Shown here: positions 27,750-37,116 of the stretch, one piece after another
Numbering within the stretch: position 1 is the stretch's first letter
Layout: each line of letters begins with the position of its first letter
Assembly (NCBI RefSeq): GCF_030297015.1
Contig: NZ_AP028056.1
Location: forward strand, 1 to 64,000
Direction of reading: 5' to 3'
Length of the DNA stretch: 64,000 nt
Source of the DNA: Brooklawnia propionicigenes
GTDB lineage: Bacteria > Actinomycetota > Actinomycetes > Propionibacteriales > Propionibacteriaceae
The notes under the pieces: generated by a model
What the model was told of the DNA's origin: nothing
The model's input: the letters and a program-made list of their open reading frames with translations, nothing else
Database searches by the model: none
Translations under genes and position numbers: made by a program

Positions 27750-29114
27750 TCACAGCTTCTTGCCGGGATTGAGCACGCCGGTCGGGTCGAGCACGTCCTT
27801 GATCCCGCGCTGCAGACCCCGCAACCGGGGACCCAGCTCCGCGTCCACCGCGCTCAACTTCTCCAGGCCGATGCCGTGTTCACCGGTCACCGTGCCGCCC
27901 AGTTCGTTGGCCAGCCCCAAGACGAGTTCGTGGGTCCGGTGGGCGGTGCGGACCTGATCGGGGTCGTCGGGGTCGAAGCAGATCACGGGGTGCAGGTTGC
28001 CGTCGCCCACATGGCCGGCGGTGCCGATGGGCAGCCCGACCTGGTCGGACAGTTCGGCCAGCCTGACCAGCAGGTCGAACAGCCTGCCCCGTGGCACGGC
28101 GACGTCCTCGTTGAGGCTGTCGCCGCGCAGGGCGTGCATGGCGGGGTTGAGGACTCGCCTAGCCCGCAGCAGTTCGGCGACCCGATCGGGGTCGTCGGCC
28201 ACATCCACCCGCATCGCGCCGTGGCGGCGCACCACGTCGACATAGCTGGCGATGTCGTCAGCTGCTGCGGTGCGTGCGTCGGTGAGCACGAGAAGCCAGG
28301 CCTTGGCGTCGGTCGGCAGCCCGGCGTCCGGGTCGTAGGCCAGTGTCGCGCCGATCACCACCTCGTCCATGAACTCCAGGGTGCTCGGCCGGTGCGGGCC
28401 GGCCATGATCTGGTTGGCGGCGTCGAGCGCGGCCTTGCTGGAACTGAAGCCCGCGGTGATGCCTCGTACCGGGCCGGGGGCCGGCAGCAGTCCCACGGTG
28501 ATCTCGGTGATCACCCCCAGGGTGCCTTCCGACCCGACCAGCAATGACGTCAGGTCGAGCCCACCCACCGCTTTCACGGTCGGCGGTGAGGTGCGGATCA
28601 CATCTCCGTTGGCGAGCACGACCTCCAGCGAACGCACCGCGTCGCGGGTCACACCGTACTTGACGCAGCGCATTCCTCCCGCATTGGTGGCGACGTTCCC
28701 GCCGAGCGTGGACTCGGCGGCCGAGGCCGGGTCGGGGGCATAGAACAGGTCCTGCTCGGCGGCCGCGGCCGCCAGATCCGCGGTGATGACGCCGGGCTGG
28801 ACGACGGCAGCCAGGTCGATGGGATCGATGCGCAGGATCTGGTCCATCGCGGTCAGATCGAGCAGGATCGCCCCGGGCACCGCATTGGCCCCACCGGCCA
28901 GGCCCGTCAGCGCACCCTGCGGAACCACCGGAACGTCGTGAGCGTGCGCAAGGCGCATCACCAGGCTGACCTGGTCGGTGCTGCGTGGACGCACCACCGC
29001 CAGCGGCGCACCGACGGCGGGGGAGCCCGACCGGTCGTGCGAACGCTCGGCCAGAACGGCTGGGTCGGTAACGACAGCCTGCTCACCAAGGGATTCGCGC
29101 AACTGCGTCAGCAT
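27750..29114 (-). CDS. FAD-linked oxidase (glycolate oxidase GlcD / D-lactate dehydrogenase family)
   Basis: The 454-residue flavoenzyme has an N-terminal FAD-binding PCMH domain (about 35-215) with PQGALTGLAGGANA and GGNVATNAGGMRCVKYG, and a C-terminal FAD-oxidase domain. GHVGDGNLHPVI near residue 375 and GEHGIGLEKL near residue 420 are the family active-site signatures. Family members oxidise D-lactate, glycolate or D-2-hydroxyglutarate; the exact acid is uncertain. There is no partner FeS subunit nearby, which argues for a single-subunit enzyme. The ATG at 29114 is 6 nt from TAACCT on the reverse strand (29121-29126), so it is probably leaderless. It is convergent with metI. Confidence 0.9.
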   Translation of the reverse strand: MLTQLRESLGEQAVVTDPAVLAERSHDRSGSPAVGAPLAVVRPRSTDQVSLVMRLAHAHDVPVVPQGALTGLAGGANAVPGAILLDLTAMDQILRIDPIDLAAVVQPGVITADLAAAAAEQDLFYAPDPASAAESTLGGNVATNAGGMRCVKYGVTRDAVRSLEVVLANGDVIRTSPPTVKAVGGLDLTSLLVGSEGTLGVITEITVGLLPAPGPVRGITAGFSSSKAALDAANQIMAGPHRPSTLEFMDEVVIGATLAYDPDAGLPTDAKAWLLVLTDARTAAADDIASYVDVVRRHGAMRVDVADDPDRVAELLRARRVLNPAMHALRGDSLNEDVAVPRGRLFDLLVRLAELSDQVGLPIGTAGHVGDGNLHPVICFDPDDPDQVRTAHRTHELVLGLANELGGTVTGEHGIGLEKLSAVDAELGPRLRGLQRGIKDVLDPTGVLNPGKKL

Positions 29115-29145
29115 CCCCGTAGGTTACACCGGCGCGTCATCGCCA

Positions 29146-29532
29146 TCATCGTGTCCGCCGGGCGTGCTTGCGGGCGCAGTCGATGCAGGTATCTGCCGCA
29201 GGCCGAGCGTCGAGCCGATCCTGCGTTATGCGGCGCCCGCACTCCACGCACACCCCGTAGGTCCCCGCGGCGACCCGGGCCAGTGCCGCGTCCAGCTGAT
29301 CGAGGGACGATTCGGCGGCGACCAACTCGGCCTGCGCCAGTGACCACTCGTAGGTGAGTGTCGATCCTTCGGGGTCATGCTCGTCGTCGGTGACCGCGGC
29401 AGCCCGCTCCGAGCGGATCTCGGACAGCTTCGCCCGCGCCACCGCACGCGCCGTCTCCGCCTCGGCGCGCAGCGAACGGAGCCGGACATCGGCAGGTTCT
29501 GTTCGCGGCCCGGCAGACGACAACTCATTCAT
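29146..29532 (-). CDS. TraR/DksA-family zinc-finger protein
   Basis: This 128-residue protein has a helical, charged N-terminal part (about residues 15-95, coiled-coil-like) and a C-terminal C4 zinc finger formed by CVECGRRI and CIDCA. That matches TraR/DksA proteins, which enter the secondary channel of RNA polymerase and alter initiation. The acidic tip residues of DksA are not clearly conserved, so activity on RNA polymerase is unproven. The start is placed at 29532 because ATG there lies 7 nt from TACGAT; the frame stays open much further upstream, but that part reads as antisense to mgtA. It is divergent from mgtA with 72 bp between. Confidence 0.85.
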   Translation of the reverse strand: MNELSSAGPRTEPADVRLRSLRAEAETARAVARAKLSEIRSERAAAVTDDEHDPEGSTLTYEWSLAQAELVAAESSLDQLDAALARVAAGTYGVCVECGRRITQDRLDARPAADTCIDCARKHARRTR

Positions 29533-29604
29533 GAGATCAATCGTAGGCAGCGCATTGCGGCAACCCTTTGGAAGTGGACTCGGGTCAGGGGCAGCATTGG
29601 GATC

Positions 29605-32355
29605 ATGCGGCAAACAACACAGCCGGCCCCAAGCCGGCAGCACCCCGACGCCGACATGGTCCAGGCCAGCCAGCACGACGCCGACACGGTCGTCGCGGGG
29701 TTGAACTCCGGCACCGATGGGCTGAAGGATGCCCAGGTCAATTCGGCACGCGAGACCTACGGCCTCAATGTGGTCTCCGAATCCCACGCTCCCAGCCTGC
29801 CGGCAACCATCCTCGGCTCGTTCCGCAATCCGTTCGTGCTCTTGCTCATCGTCCTGGCGGCGATCATGGTCGCCACCAACGACCACATCGGCGCCTCCAC
29901 CATCACCGTGATGGTGCTGATCTCCGTCGGACTCAACACCACCCAGGAGTACAAGGCCACCCGCGCCGCTCAGGCGCTGCGCGCCATGGTCGTGGCGACC
30001 ACCACCGTCATCCGGCAGGGCAAAGCCAGCGAGATCCCCGTCGCTCAGGTCGTCCCCGGCGACATCATCGAGCTCAAGGCAGGCGACCTCATCCCTGCTG
30101 ATCTGCGGGTTGTGCGCGCCAAAGACCTGACCGTCTCCCAGTCGTCGCTGACCGGGGAATCGCGTCCCCAGGACAAGACGGCTGAGCCACAGGACAGCAC
30201 CGATGAGAACCTGCTGCATGCCCGCAACGTCTGTTTCATGGGCACCTCGGTGTTGTCCGGATCAGGGCTGGGCGTGGTCGTCACGACCGGGCGCAACACC
30301 TACTTCGGAGCCATGGCTCGGGCGGTGGCCGACGTCCAGCCGCGTTCTGCCTACGACCTCGCCATCCGGCGCATCACCTTGTTGCTGATCCGGATCATGT
30401 TGATCATGGCGCCGACGGTCTTCCTGCTGAACTGGTGGCATACCGGCGACTGGCTCCAGGCGTTGCTGTTCGCGGTAGCGATCGGGGTGGGCCTGACTCC
30501 GTCGATGCTGCCCACGATCATTTCCGCGAACCTGGCCCGCGGCACCAGCTTCATGGCCGCGCGCAAGGTGATCGTCAAGGTCCCCGACTCCATCGAGAAT
30601 CTCGGCTCGATGGATGTGCTGTGCACCGACAAGACCGGCACACTCACCGAGGACCGGATCGTCCTGCAGCGTCACCTCGACATCGAAGGAAAGCCGAGTC
30701 AGCTGGTGCTGATCATCGGATACCTCAATTCCATGCACTCGACCGGAGTGCGCAACACCATGGATGATGCCGTCATCGGTGCGATGAACAAATCGACCGG
30801 CACGGCGCTGCCGGCCTATCGGGTTGTCGACGAGATACCTTTCGACTTCGAGCGACGCCGACTGTCGGTGATCCTCGACCGGGTCACGGACCTGGACCAA
30901 CTGACCCCGCCCGACGAGGTCAAGGACGTCGGCCCGCAAGAGTTGCATCTGGCCCCGGGCGAGGATCTGCTGCTCACCAAGGGCGCGGTACGCGAAGTCA
31001 TGTCCGTGTGCTCCCGGGTGATGCACGACGGCAGCATCACTGCCCTGGACGACGCCGCCCGCGCCACGGCCGTCGCAACCGCCGAGTCGCTGAATTCGGA
31101 CGGCATGCGAGTCCTCGCAGTGTCGACCCGCATCATCGGAGCCGACGCGGCCCGCGCCCATTTCGTCCATGACAACTGGGGCTACACCCCGGCCGACGAG
31201 GCAGACATGGTGCTCATCGGTTTCCTGGCCTTCCTGGATCCGCCCAAAGAGTCTGCCTCCGCCGCCATCCAGGATCTTCACCGAGCCGCCGTGGATGTCA
31301 AGGTGGTCTCCGGCGACTCCGGTCTGGTCTGTGCCCATGTCGTGGACGCCCTGAACCTGTGGGACGACACTCCAGCCGACGCCAGGGCACAGCGGTCGAT
31401 GACCGGCGCACAGGTCGACCAGCTGGACGACGAGGCCTTGGCACAACGAGTGAACGATGTCCTGGTGTTCTCCGAAATGAGCCCGCTGCAGAAGGCTCGG
31501 GTGGTCGGCGCGCTCCAGGCCCGCGGTCATGTCGTGGGGCACATGGGCGACGGCATCAACGACACCCCGGCGCTGCGCAAAGCCGACGTGGGCATCAGCG
31601 TCACCGACGGTGTGGACATCGCCAAGGACACCGCCGACATCATCTTGCTCGAACAGGACCTGCGGGTGCTGCGAGACGGGATCCTCGAGGGCCGGCGCAC
31701 CTTCGGGAACATTCAGAAGTACCTGAAGATCACGGTGGCGTCCAATTTCGGGAACGTCTTCTCGGTCCTCATCGCGTCGGTGTTCATTCCGTTCCTGCCG
31801 ATGCTGGCTGTCCAGTTGCTGGTTCAGAACATGCTGTACGACATCTCCCAGACGTCGCTGCCGTGGGACAGGGTGGACGGGTCGGTGCTGGCCCGACCGC
31901 GCAGATGGACCGATGGGCACATCACTCGCTTCATGGTGATTCTGGGTCCGGTCTCGACCATCTTCGACGTCGTGGCCTTCCTGCTGATGTGGTTCGTCTT
32001 CCATGCGACGGGAACCACTGCGTCCGGTGCCGTGGACCCCACGTCGCAGCATCTGTTCCAGACCGGCTGGTTCCTGGTGGGCATCTGCACCCAGGTGATG
32101 GTGGTGCACATGATCCGAACCGAGAAGATCCCGTTCATTCAGTCGACCGCGGCGCGCCCGGTGCTGTGGGCCAGTGCCGCAGCCATCGCCGTCGCGCTGG
32201 TGCTACCGGTGGTGCCGTTCACGGCGGCCGCCTTCAGCTTCGTCGCCCCGCCGGCCACGTTCTATCCATGGCTGCTCGCCACCGTGCTCGCCTACTGTCT
32301 GCTCACCCAGTGGGTGAAGACCCGCTACATCCGCCGCTGGCACGAATGGCTCTAG
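29605..32355 (+). CDS. mgtA: Magnesium-translocating P-type ATPase (MgtA-like)
   Basis: The 916-residue type IIIB P-ATPase moves Mg2+ into the cell using ATP. DKTGTLTED contains the phosphorylated Asp342, and LTGES is the actuator loop near residue 190. VGLTPSMLPTII is helix 4 with the Mg-specific PSMLP motif, and MGDGINDTPAL is the hinge. Ten membrane helices are visible, with a C-terminal set typical of MgtA. The ATG at 29605 has no strong ribosome-binding site, and a longer in-frame reading from 29377 would be antisense to the TraR gene. The 72-nt leader is too short for an mgtA-type riboswitch and shows none. It is convergent with DUF3175 at a distance of 4 bp. Mg2+ as substrate follows from PSMLP and overall similarity. 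Confidence 0.92.
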   Translation: MRQTTQPAPSRQHPDADMVQASQHDADTVVAGLNSGTDGLKDAQVNSARETYGLNVVSESHAPSLPATILGSFRNPFVLLLIVLAAIMVATNDHIGASTITVMVLISVGLNTTQEYKATRAAQALRAMVVATTTVIRQGKASEIPVAQVVPGDIIELKAGDLIPADLRVVRAKDLTVSQSSLTGESRPQDKTAEPQDSTDENLLHARNVCFMGTSVLSGSGLGVVVTTGRNTYFGAMARAVADVQPRSAYDLAIRRITLLLIRIMLIMAPTVFLLNWWHTGDWLQALLFAVAIGVGLTPSMLPTIISANLARGTSFMAARKVIVKVPDSIENLGSMDVLCTDKTGTLTEDRIVLQRHLDIEGKPSQLVLIIGYLNSMHSTGVRNTMDDAVIGAMNKSTGTALPAYRVVDEIPFDFERRRLSVILDRVTDLDQLTPPDEVKDVGPQELHLAPGEDLLLTKGAVREVMSVCSRVMHDGSITALDDAARATAVATAESLNSDGMRVLAVSTRIIGADAARAHFVHDNWGYTPADEADMVLIGFLAFLDPPKESASAAIQDLHRAAVDVKVVSGDSGLVCAHVVDALNLWDDTPADARAQRSMTGAQVDQLDDEALAQRVNDVLVFSEMSPLQKARVVGALQARGHVVGHMGDGINDTPALRKADVGISVTDGVDIAKDTADIILLEQDLRVLRDGILEGRRTFGNIQKYLKITVASNFGNVFSVLIASVFIPFLPMLAVQLLVQNMLYDISQTSLPWDRVDGSVLARPRRWTDGHITRFMVILGPVSTIFDVVAFLLMWFVFHATGTTASGAVDPTSQHLFQTGWFLVGICTQVMVVHMIRTEKIPFIQSTAARPVLWASAAAIAVALVLPVVPFTAAAFSFVAPPATFYPWLLATVLAYCLLTQWVKTRYIRRWHEWL

Positions 32356-32359
32356 CGGT

Positions 32360-32641
32360 TCACTCCTCGTCCGCGTGCAGGCGGCGCAATTCGTCCTTGG
32401 CGCGTTCCAGCACCTCGCGACGCTCGTCGCTCAGACCCGATCCCGCGCGATTGATATAGAAGGTCAGCATCGACATCGCAGAGCGGTAGGGCGAGGAGGC
32501 CTTGCGACGGGTCGAGTTCTGTGCCGAACGCAGCAGCGATCGGGCGATCCGTTCGGGATCCGACCAGGTGAAAACACCCTCCTCGAGGTCCAGAGCATCG
32601 GAGTGCGCGGTGACGTCCTGCGACCATTTGTGCTCAGCCAT
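32360..32641 (-). CDS. DUF3175 family protein
   Basis: The 93-residue protein matches the DUF3175 pattern closely: KWSQDVTAHSDALDLEEGVF, a RIARSLLRSAQNSTRRK basic stretch and YRSAMSMLTFYINRAG. The C-terminal 25 residues form an amphipathic charged helix. No function is known for the family. It is small, soluble and probably nucleic-acid or protein binding given its Arg/Lys and Trp content, but that is a guess. The gene is convergent with mgtA, 4 bp apart, and lies 15 bp downstream of the MFS gene in the same direction, so the two might share a transcript. Confidence 0.88.
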   Translation of the reverse strand: MAEHKWSQDVTAHSDALDLEEGVFTWSDPERIARSLLRSAQNSTRRKASSPYRSAMSMLTFYINRAGSGLSDERREVLERAKDELRRLHADEE

Positions 32642-32656
32642 GGTCCCATTGTCCGC

Positions 32657-33994
32657 TCAGGAGAGTCGCTGCAGCCGATGCGAGGCCCGGCTCACCGACC
32701 CGGCGAACAGGCAGCCGATCCCGATCAGGGCGACCAGCCAGCCGACCAGGCCCCACCAGCCGAAGGCATGCATGACATGGCCCGACAGGTAGCCGATGAT
32801 CGACGAACCGAGGTAGTAGCAGGCCAGATACATGCCGGAGGCTTCACCGCGGCTGGCGGGAGCCAATGCGCCGACCCACCCGGATGCCACCGAGTGCACG
32901 GTGAAAAAGCCGTAGGTGAACAAGGCGACCCCCGGCAGCATCAGCCACAACTGGCCGGCGGCGATCACCGGCATGCCGACGATGGCCATCGCCGCGCCGA
33001 CAAGAAGGGCCTTGTCGCGTCCAAAATGACCGACCATTCGCCCAGCTTGGGCGGATGCCAAGGTGCCGAACAGATAGAGCAGGAAGACCAGGCCGATGGC
33101 CGACATCGGCAGTCCGAACGTCGAGTTGAGCCGGTATCCGAGGAAGTCGTACAGGGAGACGAAGACGCCCATGAAGATGAATCCCACCCCGAACAAGCCG
33201 GCCAGCCGACGGTCACGCCACTGAGCGGCCATGGTGCGCAGCTCCGAACTGAGCCGCAGCCGTTTCGGGGTGAAACGGCGTTCGGCTGGGATGACGGTAG
33301 CGATGAGGATCGCGCAGGCCAGCGCGAAGGCCATGTCGATGCCCAAGGCGAGCCGCCAGCCGGCGAACTGCAGCACCCCGGACGGGATCAGGCGTCCCAG
33401 CAGCCCACCGACGGTATTGCCCGCCACATACAGTCCCATCGCCCTGGGCAGATCGCGGGGATGAATCTCCTGGGCGAGCCAGGCCATCGCGGTGGCAGGC
33501 ACGCCCGCGACCAGCAACCCCTGCAGGGCACGCCCGGCCACCAGCCATCCCAGCCCTGGTGCCAGCGGCAGCAGCAACCCGAGCAGGGTGGCGGCCAGCG
33601 CCGAAGCGACGATGACGCGGCCGCGCCCGAATCTTTCCGAAAGCACGGACGCGGGCAGGATCGAGACCGCCAGGACGCCGGTGGCGGCGCTGACGGTCAG
33701 CGCGGCCTGAGCGGGGGAGGCATGCAGGCTCGCGGTCAGCGTCGGCATCAGGGCCTGAGTGCAGTAGAGCGCGTTGAACGACGCCAGCCCAGCCGCCAGC
33801 AGAGCCAGCGAGGCTCGCAGATAGCCCGGCTCGCCACGACGCAGACCCTCGGGAGACGCCGCACGCCTGATCTCGGGCCTGCGCGCGATCTCCACCGAGC
33901 GTGGCCGGTCGGGGATGGTGTCGATCTGGAGTGCTGAGTAGGTCGTCGTCACGTCATCTACTGTGAACTTCCCGCAACTACAATGGAAATGCAT
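32657..33994 (-). CDS. MFS exporter (YnfM/PunC-like)
   Basis: This 12-helix major facilitator protein (445 residues from the ATG) resembles YnfM, renamed PunC in E. coli, a purine-linked exporter. The loop 2-3 motif reads SERFGRGRVI and a second repeat AGRMVGHFGRDKAL follows helix 8. The divergent LysR gene mirrors the E. coli ynfL-ynfM (punR-punC) layout, which supports the pairing, although substrate may differ. The start is uncertain: ATG 33994 lies inside an inverted repeat, while GTG at 33952 has CACAGT 7 nt upstream and would give a leaderless 431-residue protein with a short N-terminal tail. Membrane location is clear; the transported compound is not. Confidence 0.84.
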   Translation of the reverse strand: MHFHCSCGKFTVDDVTTTYSALQIDTIPDRPRSVEIARRPEIRRAASPEGLRRGEPGYLRASLALLAAGLASFNALYCTQALMPTLTASLHASPAQAALTVSAATGVLAVSILPASVLSERFGRGRVIVASALAATLLGLLLPLAPGLGWLVAGRALQGLLVAGVPATAMAWLAQEIHPRDLPRAMGLYVAGNTVGGLLGRLIPSGVLQFAGWRLALGIDMAFALACAILIATVIPAERRFTPKRLRLSSELRTMAAQWRDRRLAGLFGVGFIFMGVFVSLYDFLGYRLNSTFGLPMSAIGLVFLLYLFGTLASAQAGRMVGHFGRDKALLVGAAMAIVGMPVIAAGQLWLMLPGVALFTYGFFTVHSVASGWVGALAPASRGEASGMYLACYYLGSSIIGYLSGHVMHAFGWWGLVGWLVALIGIGCLFAGSVSRASHRLQRLS

Positions 33995-34037
33995 ATAGAT
34001 GCCTGAATCGATGCACTTCTGGTATTAGTCTTGCGCT

Positions 34038-34928
34038 GTGCTGTCCGATGATCTGTCGTGGTTCCTCGTGCTCGCCGAGACCGAGCATGTGGGTGATGCT
34101 GCCGCCGAGCTGCGCATTCCTCAACCCACCTTGTCGCGCCGGCTGGCACGACTGGAGCAGCGGATGGGCACCACCTTGTTCGATCGGCATGGTCGATCGC
34201 TGAGTCTCAATGTCCGCGGAAAGGCACTGCGTAGCAGAATCCGGGCCGCTGTCACCCAGCTCGATCTGGCCGAGTCCGAGGTGCGCCGGCTGCTCGACCC
34301 CGAAACCGGCCTGGTGCGTTTCGACTTCCTGCACTCCCTGGGCACCTGGCTGGCCCCGCAACTCATCCGCGCCTTCGCCACCAGCCATCCCCGGGCCGAG
34401 ATCAGGCTGCACCAGGGCACCGGCACCGAGCTCGTCGACCGGGTGCTGGACGACGAAGCAGATATCGCGCTGAGTTCTCCTCGTCCGGACCGCGACGACA
34501 TGGCCTGGCTCGAGATGTGGCGTCAGCCGCTCGCGTTGTGCGTGCCCGCCGACCACTGGTTGGCCGGGCGAAGCACCGTCTCGCTCAGCGATGCCGCCGG
34601 GGAACCGTTCATCTCCACCCCGAAGAGCTTCCACTCCCGAGATCTCCTGGACGCGGTGGCCGCCGACGAGGGCATCGAGGCCAAGGTGGCATACGAGTCC
34701 GACGAGCTGTCAACCGTTGCGGGTCTGGTGGTTGCCGGTATCGGAGTGGCGCTGCTGCCGGCCGACGACCCCTATCTGCCGCTGGCCGGCGCGACATTCA
34801 TTCCGTTGCGCACCGAACGGACCCGCGAGATCGGGCTGATCTGGCGGGCCGATCACGACCCGGAGTCCACGACCGGGCTGTTTCTCGAAGCTGCGCGCGG
34901 ACTCACCGCGCACAGCTCAGCCCAGTGA
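34038..34928 (+). CDS. LysR-family transcriptional regulator
   Basis: The 296-residue protein begins with a winged helix (about 1-60; AAAELRIPQPTLSRRLARLEQ is the recognition region) and continues into a periplasmic-binding-protein-like effector domain (about 90-290). It most likely controls the divergent MFS gene, as PunR does for PunC. The start is a GTG at 34038, 6 nt after TAGTCT (34026-34031), so the message is probably leaderless. The intergenic inverted repeat TGCAT-N16-ATGCA (33990-34015) is a candidate binding site. The 3' end overlaps the convergent DUF2252 gene by 12 bp. The effector ligand is unknown. Confidence 0.88.
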   Translation: MLSDDLSWFLVLAETEHVGDAAAELRIPQPTLSRRLARLEQRMGTTLFDRHGRSLSLNVRGKALRSRIRAAVTQLDLAESEVRRLLDPETGLVRFDFLHSLGTWLAPQLIRAFATSHPRAEIRLHQGTGTELVDRVLDDEADIALSSPRPDRDDMAWLEMWRQPLALCVPADHWLAGRSTVSLSDAAGEPFISTPKSFHSRDLLDAVAADEGIEAKVAYESDELSTVAGLVVAGIGVALLPADDPYLPLAGATFIPLRTERTREIGLIWRADHDPESTTGLFLEAARGLTAHSSAQ

Positions 34929-36287
34929 ATCGGCGGTGATGCGTCCCTCGGCGATGGCCGCCAGCAGGGCCTGGTAGTCGGCATCGTTCTGTTCGGCATA
35001 GCCCAGCGCGAACGCAGCCATCGCCTCGTCGAAGGCAGTGCCCTTGCCCAGATACCCCGAGATGAGCGCGGGTTCGGCGGTTTGGGCATGCGCCCGAGCG
35101 AGGACCAGGCCGCACAGTTGCCCGTACTTGTTGAGCAGATCCGCCGACAGGCGCTCGATCTGGAAAGCGCCCTTCATATCGCGGAACTGCCGCACGTAGT
35201 ACTCGTGACCGTCCGAGCAGGTCCAGCCGAGGAACGGATCGGAGACCGCCTGCATGATCCGCTGACCACTGACCACTCGTTCTCCGGCCTGCGACAGCTC
35301 ACTTGCTCCGGCGTAGGGCTCCAGCACCGAGGTGGTGGCCTCCTTGATCTGCAGGATCAGCGGGCTTTCGGTGGCGTCCACGAGCAGTTCGATGAAGCAC
35401 CGCGTGCCCACGCTGCCCACGCCGACCACGCGCAACATGCCGTCGACCGGCTGGAAGCGCTTCAGGAGCGCGCGGATGTCGGGACCCACCGAGGCGCCGT
35501 AGACCTTGGGTACCGAGGCGATGTCGTCGGGCCACTGCTGTGGCCGGACCATCAGGGGTGGCTGCTCGACCAGTCGGAGCTCGCCGTTCTCGCAGACGGT
35601 GGTCAGCTTCTGCAAAGCCGTCTCGGAGGTGCGGCCCTCGGCCTTGCGGGTGGCCCGGGCGATCTCCTTACCGGCCGCACCCATATCCATCTGCTCACTG
35701 CGCGACAGCAGCTCACTGGCCTTGACGAGGGTGTGGAAGTTCTGCAGTGCGCCGCGGGCGGCGAGCCACCTCATGGCTGTGCGGTAAGCGCGGGCGCAGC
35801 CGATGGCCACGGTAGTGGCCACCTGATCGCCGAAGCCCGAAGAACGCGCAGCCACCACCAGCGAAGCCACCAGCCGCTCGACATCCCACTCCCAGGGCGC
35901 CGGAAGCGTCTCGTCGAAATCGTTCAGATCGAAGACGAGTTCGCGTTCGGGTGAGGCATAGAACCCGAAGTTCGAGAGGTGTGCGTCCCCGCACGCCTGG
36001 ACGCGCACTCCCGAGACCGGAGTCGGGGCCAGATCGTGAGCCATCAGGGCAGCAGCGCCCCGGTAGAACGCAAAGGCCGACTGCGACATGCGCCCCCAGC
36101 GAATAGGGACCAGTGACTGCACCCGGCCGGCGTTCTGCGCTTCGAGCAGCGCGATCGGATCTCGATCGAAGTTGCATCCGGTTCCCAGGTCCGAGCGAGG
36201 GCACTGCTTGCGCAGCTGCTTGCCCTGCTGCGCAAGCTCGTTGACAGATGGCCGCGGCCCGTAGAGGGCAGTGTGATCAGCCGGCAT
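34917..36287 (-). CDS. DUF2252 family protein
   Basis: The 456-residue protein matches DUF2252: RMSQSAFAFYRGAA near residue 66, VQACGDAHLSNFGFYASPER near residue 95, VFDLNDFDETLPAPWEWDV just after, and a C-terminal YYVRQFRDMKG block. The DUF2252 fold resembles a kinase-like or aminoglycoside-phosphotransferase-like fold, and GDAHLSN with DLNDFDE would correspond to its catalytic and Mg-binding loops. Activity and substrate have not been established to my knowledge. The ATG at 36287 has AGGAA upstream. It is a single gene, 12 bp overlapping with the LysR gene at its 3' end. Length is typical (430-470). Confidence 0.9.
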   Translation of the reverse strand: MPADHTALYGPRPSVNELAQQGKQLRKQCPRSDLGTGCNFDRDPIALLEAQNAGRVQSLVPIRWGRMSQSAFAFYRGAAALMAHDLAPTPVSGVRVQACGDAHLSNFGFYASPERELVFDLNDFDETLPAPWEWDVERLVASLVVAARSSGFGDQVATTVAIGCARAYRTAMRWLAARGALQNFHTLVKASELLSRSEQMDMGAAGKEIARATRKAEGRTSETALQKLTTVCENGELRLVEQPPLMVRPQQWPDDIASVPKVYGASVGPDIRALLKRFQPVDGMLRVVGVGSVGTRCFIELLVDATESPLILQIKEATTSVLEPYAGASELSQAGERVVSGQRIMQAVSDPFLGWTCSDGHEYYVRQFRDMKGAFQIERLSADLLNKYGQLCGLVLARAHAQTAEPALISGYLGKGTAFDEAMAAFALGYAEQNDADYQALLAAIAEGRITADSLG

Positions 36288-36399
36288 AGCAGTTCCTTTT
36301 TCCCGACGCCGAAGCAGCGTTCTCCAGGGCTCACGCTACTGCGTTGGGTTCGCCGGCCGCGCGACGTGTCCGAGTTCGGGGGTGAGAAAGGGACGACGG

Positions 36400-37074
36400 C
36401 TAGGGCAGGAACTTCCCGGTTGCCGCCAACAGCAGCGCGTCTATCGCCAGCAGGACGGCCACCACCACGATGAGTGCCGTGGTGATGATCCACACCGGTC
36501 TACGCGATCTGCTCAACCAGCGATGCAACCAGGCGCTGACCCTCGCGGTCGCGCCGAGTCCGTCGGCGATGCAGACCAGGACCAGCGGGGACATCGCGAT
36601 CAGATACCACAGCGTCAGGCCCACCACCCGCCAGGAGGCCGGATGCCCCGATCCGGCCAGCACAGCCCCGGAGTAACCAGGATCGGCGAATGCGGCCACC
36701 GCCAAGCCGACAGCAATCGCCACGAGCATCCACAGCGGCGCCGAGCGGGCGCCGCCCTGCTTGTCCGGGCCGAGACCGGTACGTACCCGGACGATCGCCC
36801 AGACCAATAAGCCGACAGCGCTGGCAGTCTCGACCGTGACCCACGCCCATCTCGGTACCGACTGCAGCCAGTGCCGCAGGGGGCCGAGCACGGCATCGAG
36901 TGCGCTGCCCGCGGCCACGCCGAGCACCACGATCATGATCCAGTTGACTGCCGTGAACGTCAACGTGTGCCCGAACCGGGCACCGCCTGCAATGAAGGTA
37001 AGCATGATGATGGCGCCCAGCGGATCGAAACCGACCACGCCGAGCGCCGCCATCTCCGACAGATACAGAGCCAT
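36400..37074 (-). CDS. Sap/GAP-like six-helix membrane protein
   Basis: This 224-residue protein has about six membrane helices and starts with MALYLSEMAALGVVGFDPLG, matching the Sap (sulfolipid-1-addressing protein)/GAP family of the LysE-like superfamily. In mycobacteria, relatives help move glycolipids across the membrane. The central region has a conserved helix with AVAAFADPGYSG and a second repeat beginning near residue 150, as expected for a two-repeat transporter. The ATG at 37074 follows GAGAGG. It is not in an obvious operon; the universal stress gene lies 42 bp upstream on the same strand and might share a transcript. A glycolipid or amino-acid substrate is only a possibility. Confidence 0.8.
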   Translation of the reverse strand: MALYLSEMAALGVVGFDPLGAIIMLTFIAGGARFGHTLTFTAVNWIMIVVLGVAAGSALDAVLGPLRHWLQSVPRWAWVTVETASAVGLLVWAIVRVRTGLGPDKQGGARSAPLWMLVAIAVGLAVAAFADPGYSGAVLAGSGHPASWRVVGLTLWYLIAMSPLVLVCIADGLGATARVSAWLHRWLSRSRRPVWIITTALIVVVAVLLAIDALLLAATGKFLP

Positions 37075-37116
37075 GGGACCTCTCAGCAGGCTGATACGTG
37101 AGGCTCAGTATGCGCT

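Noticed and set aside
29532-29605. Mg2+ riboswitch upstream of mgtA
   Set aside because: The leader is at most about 72 nt and has none of the expected long stem structure.
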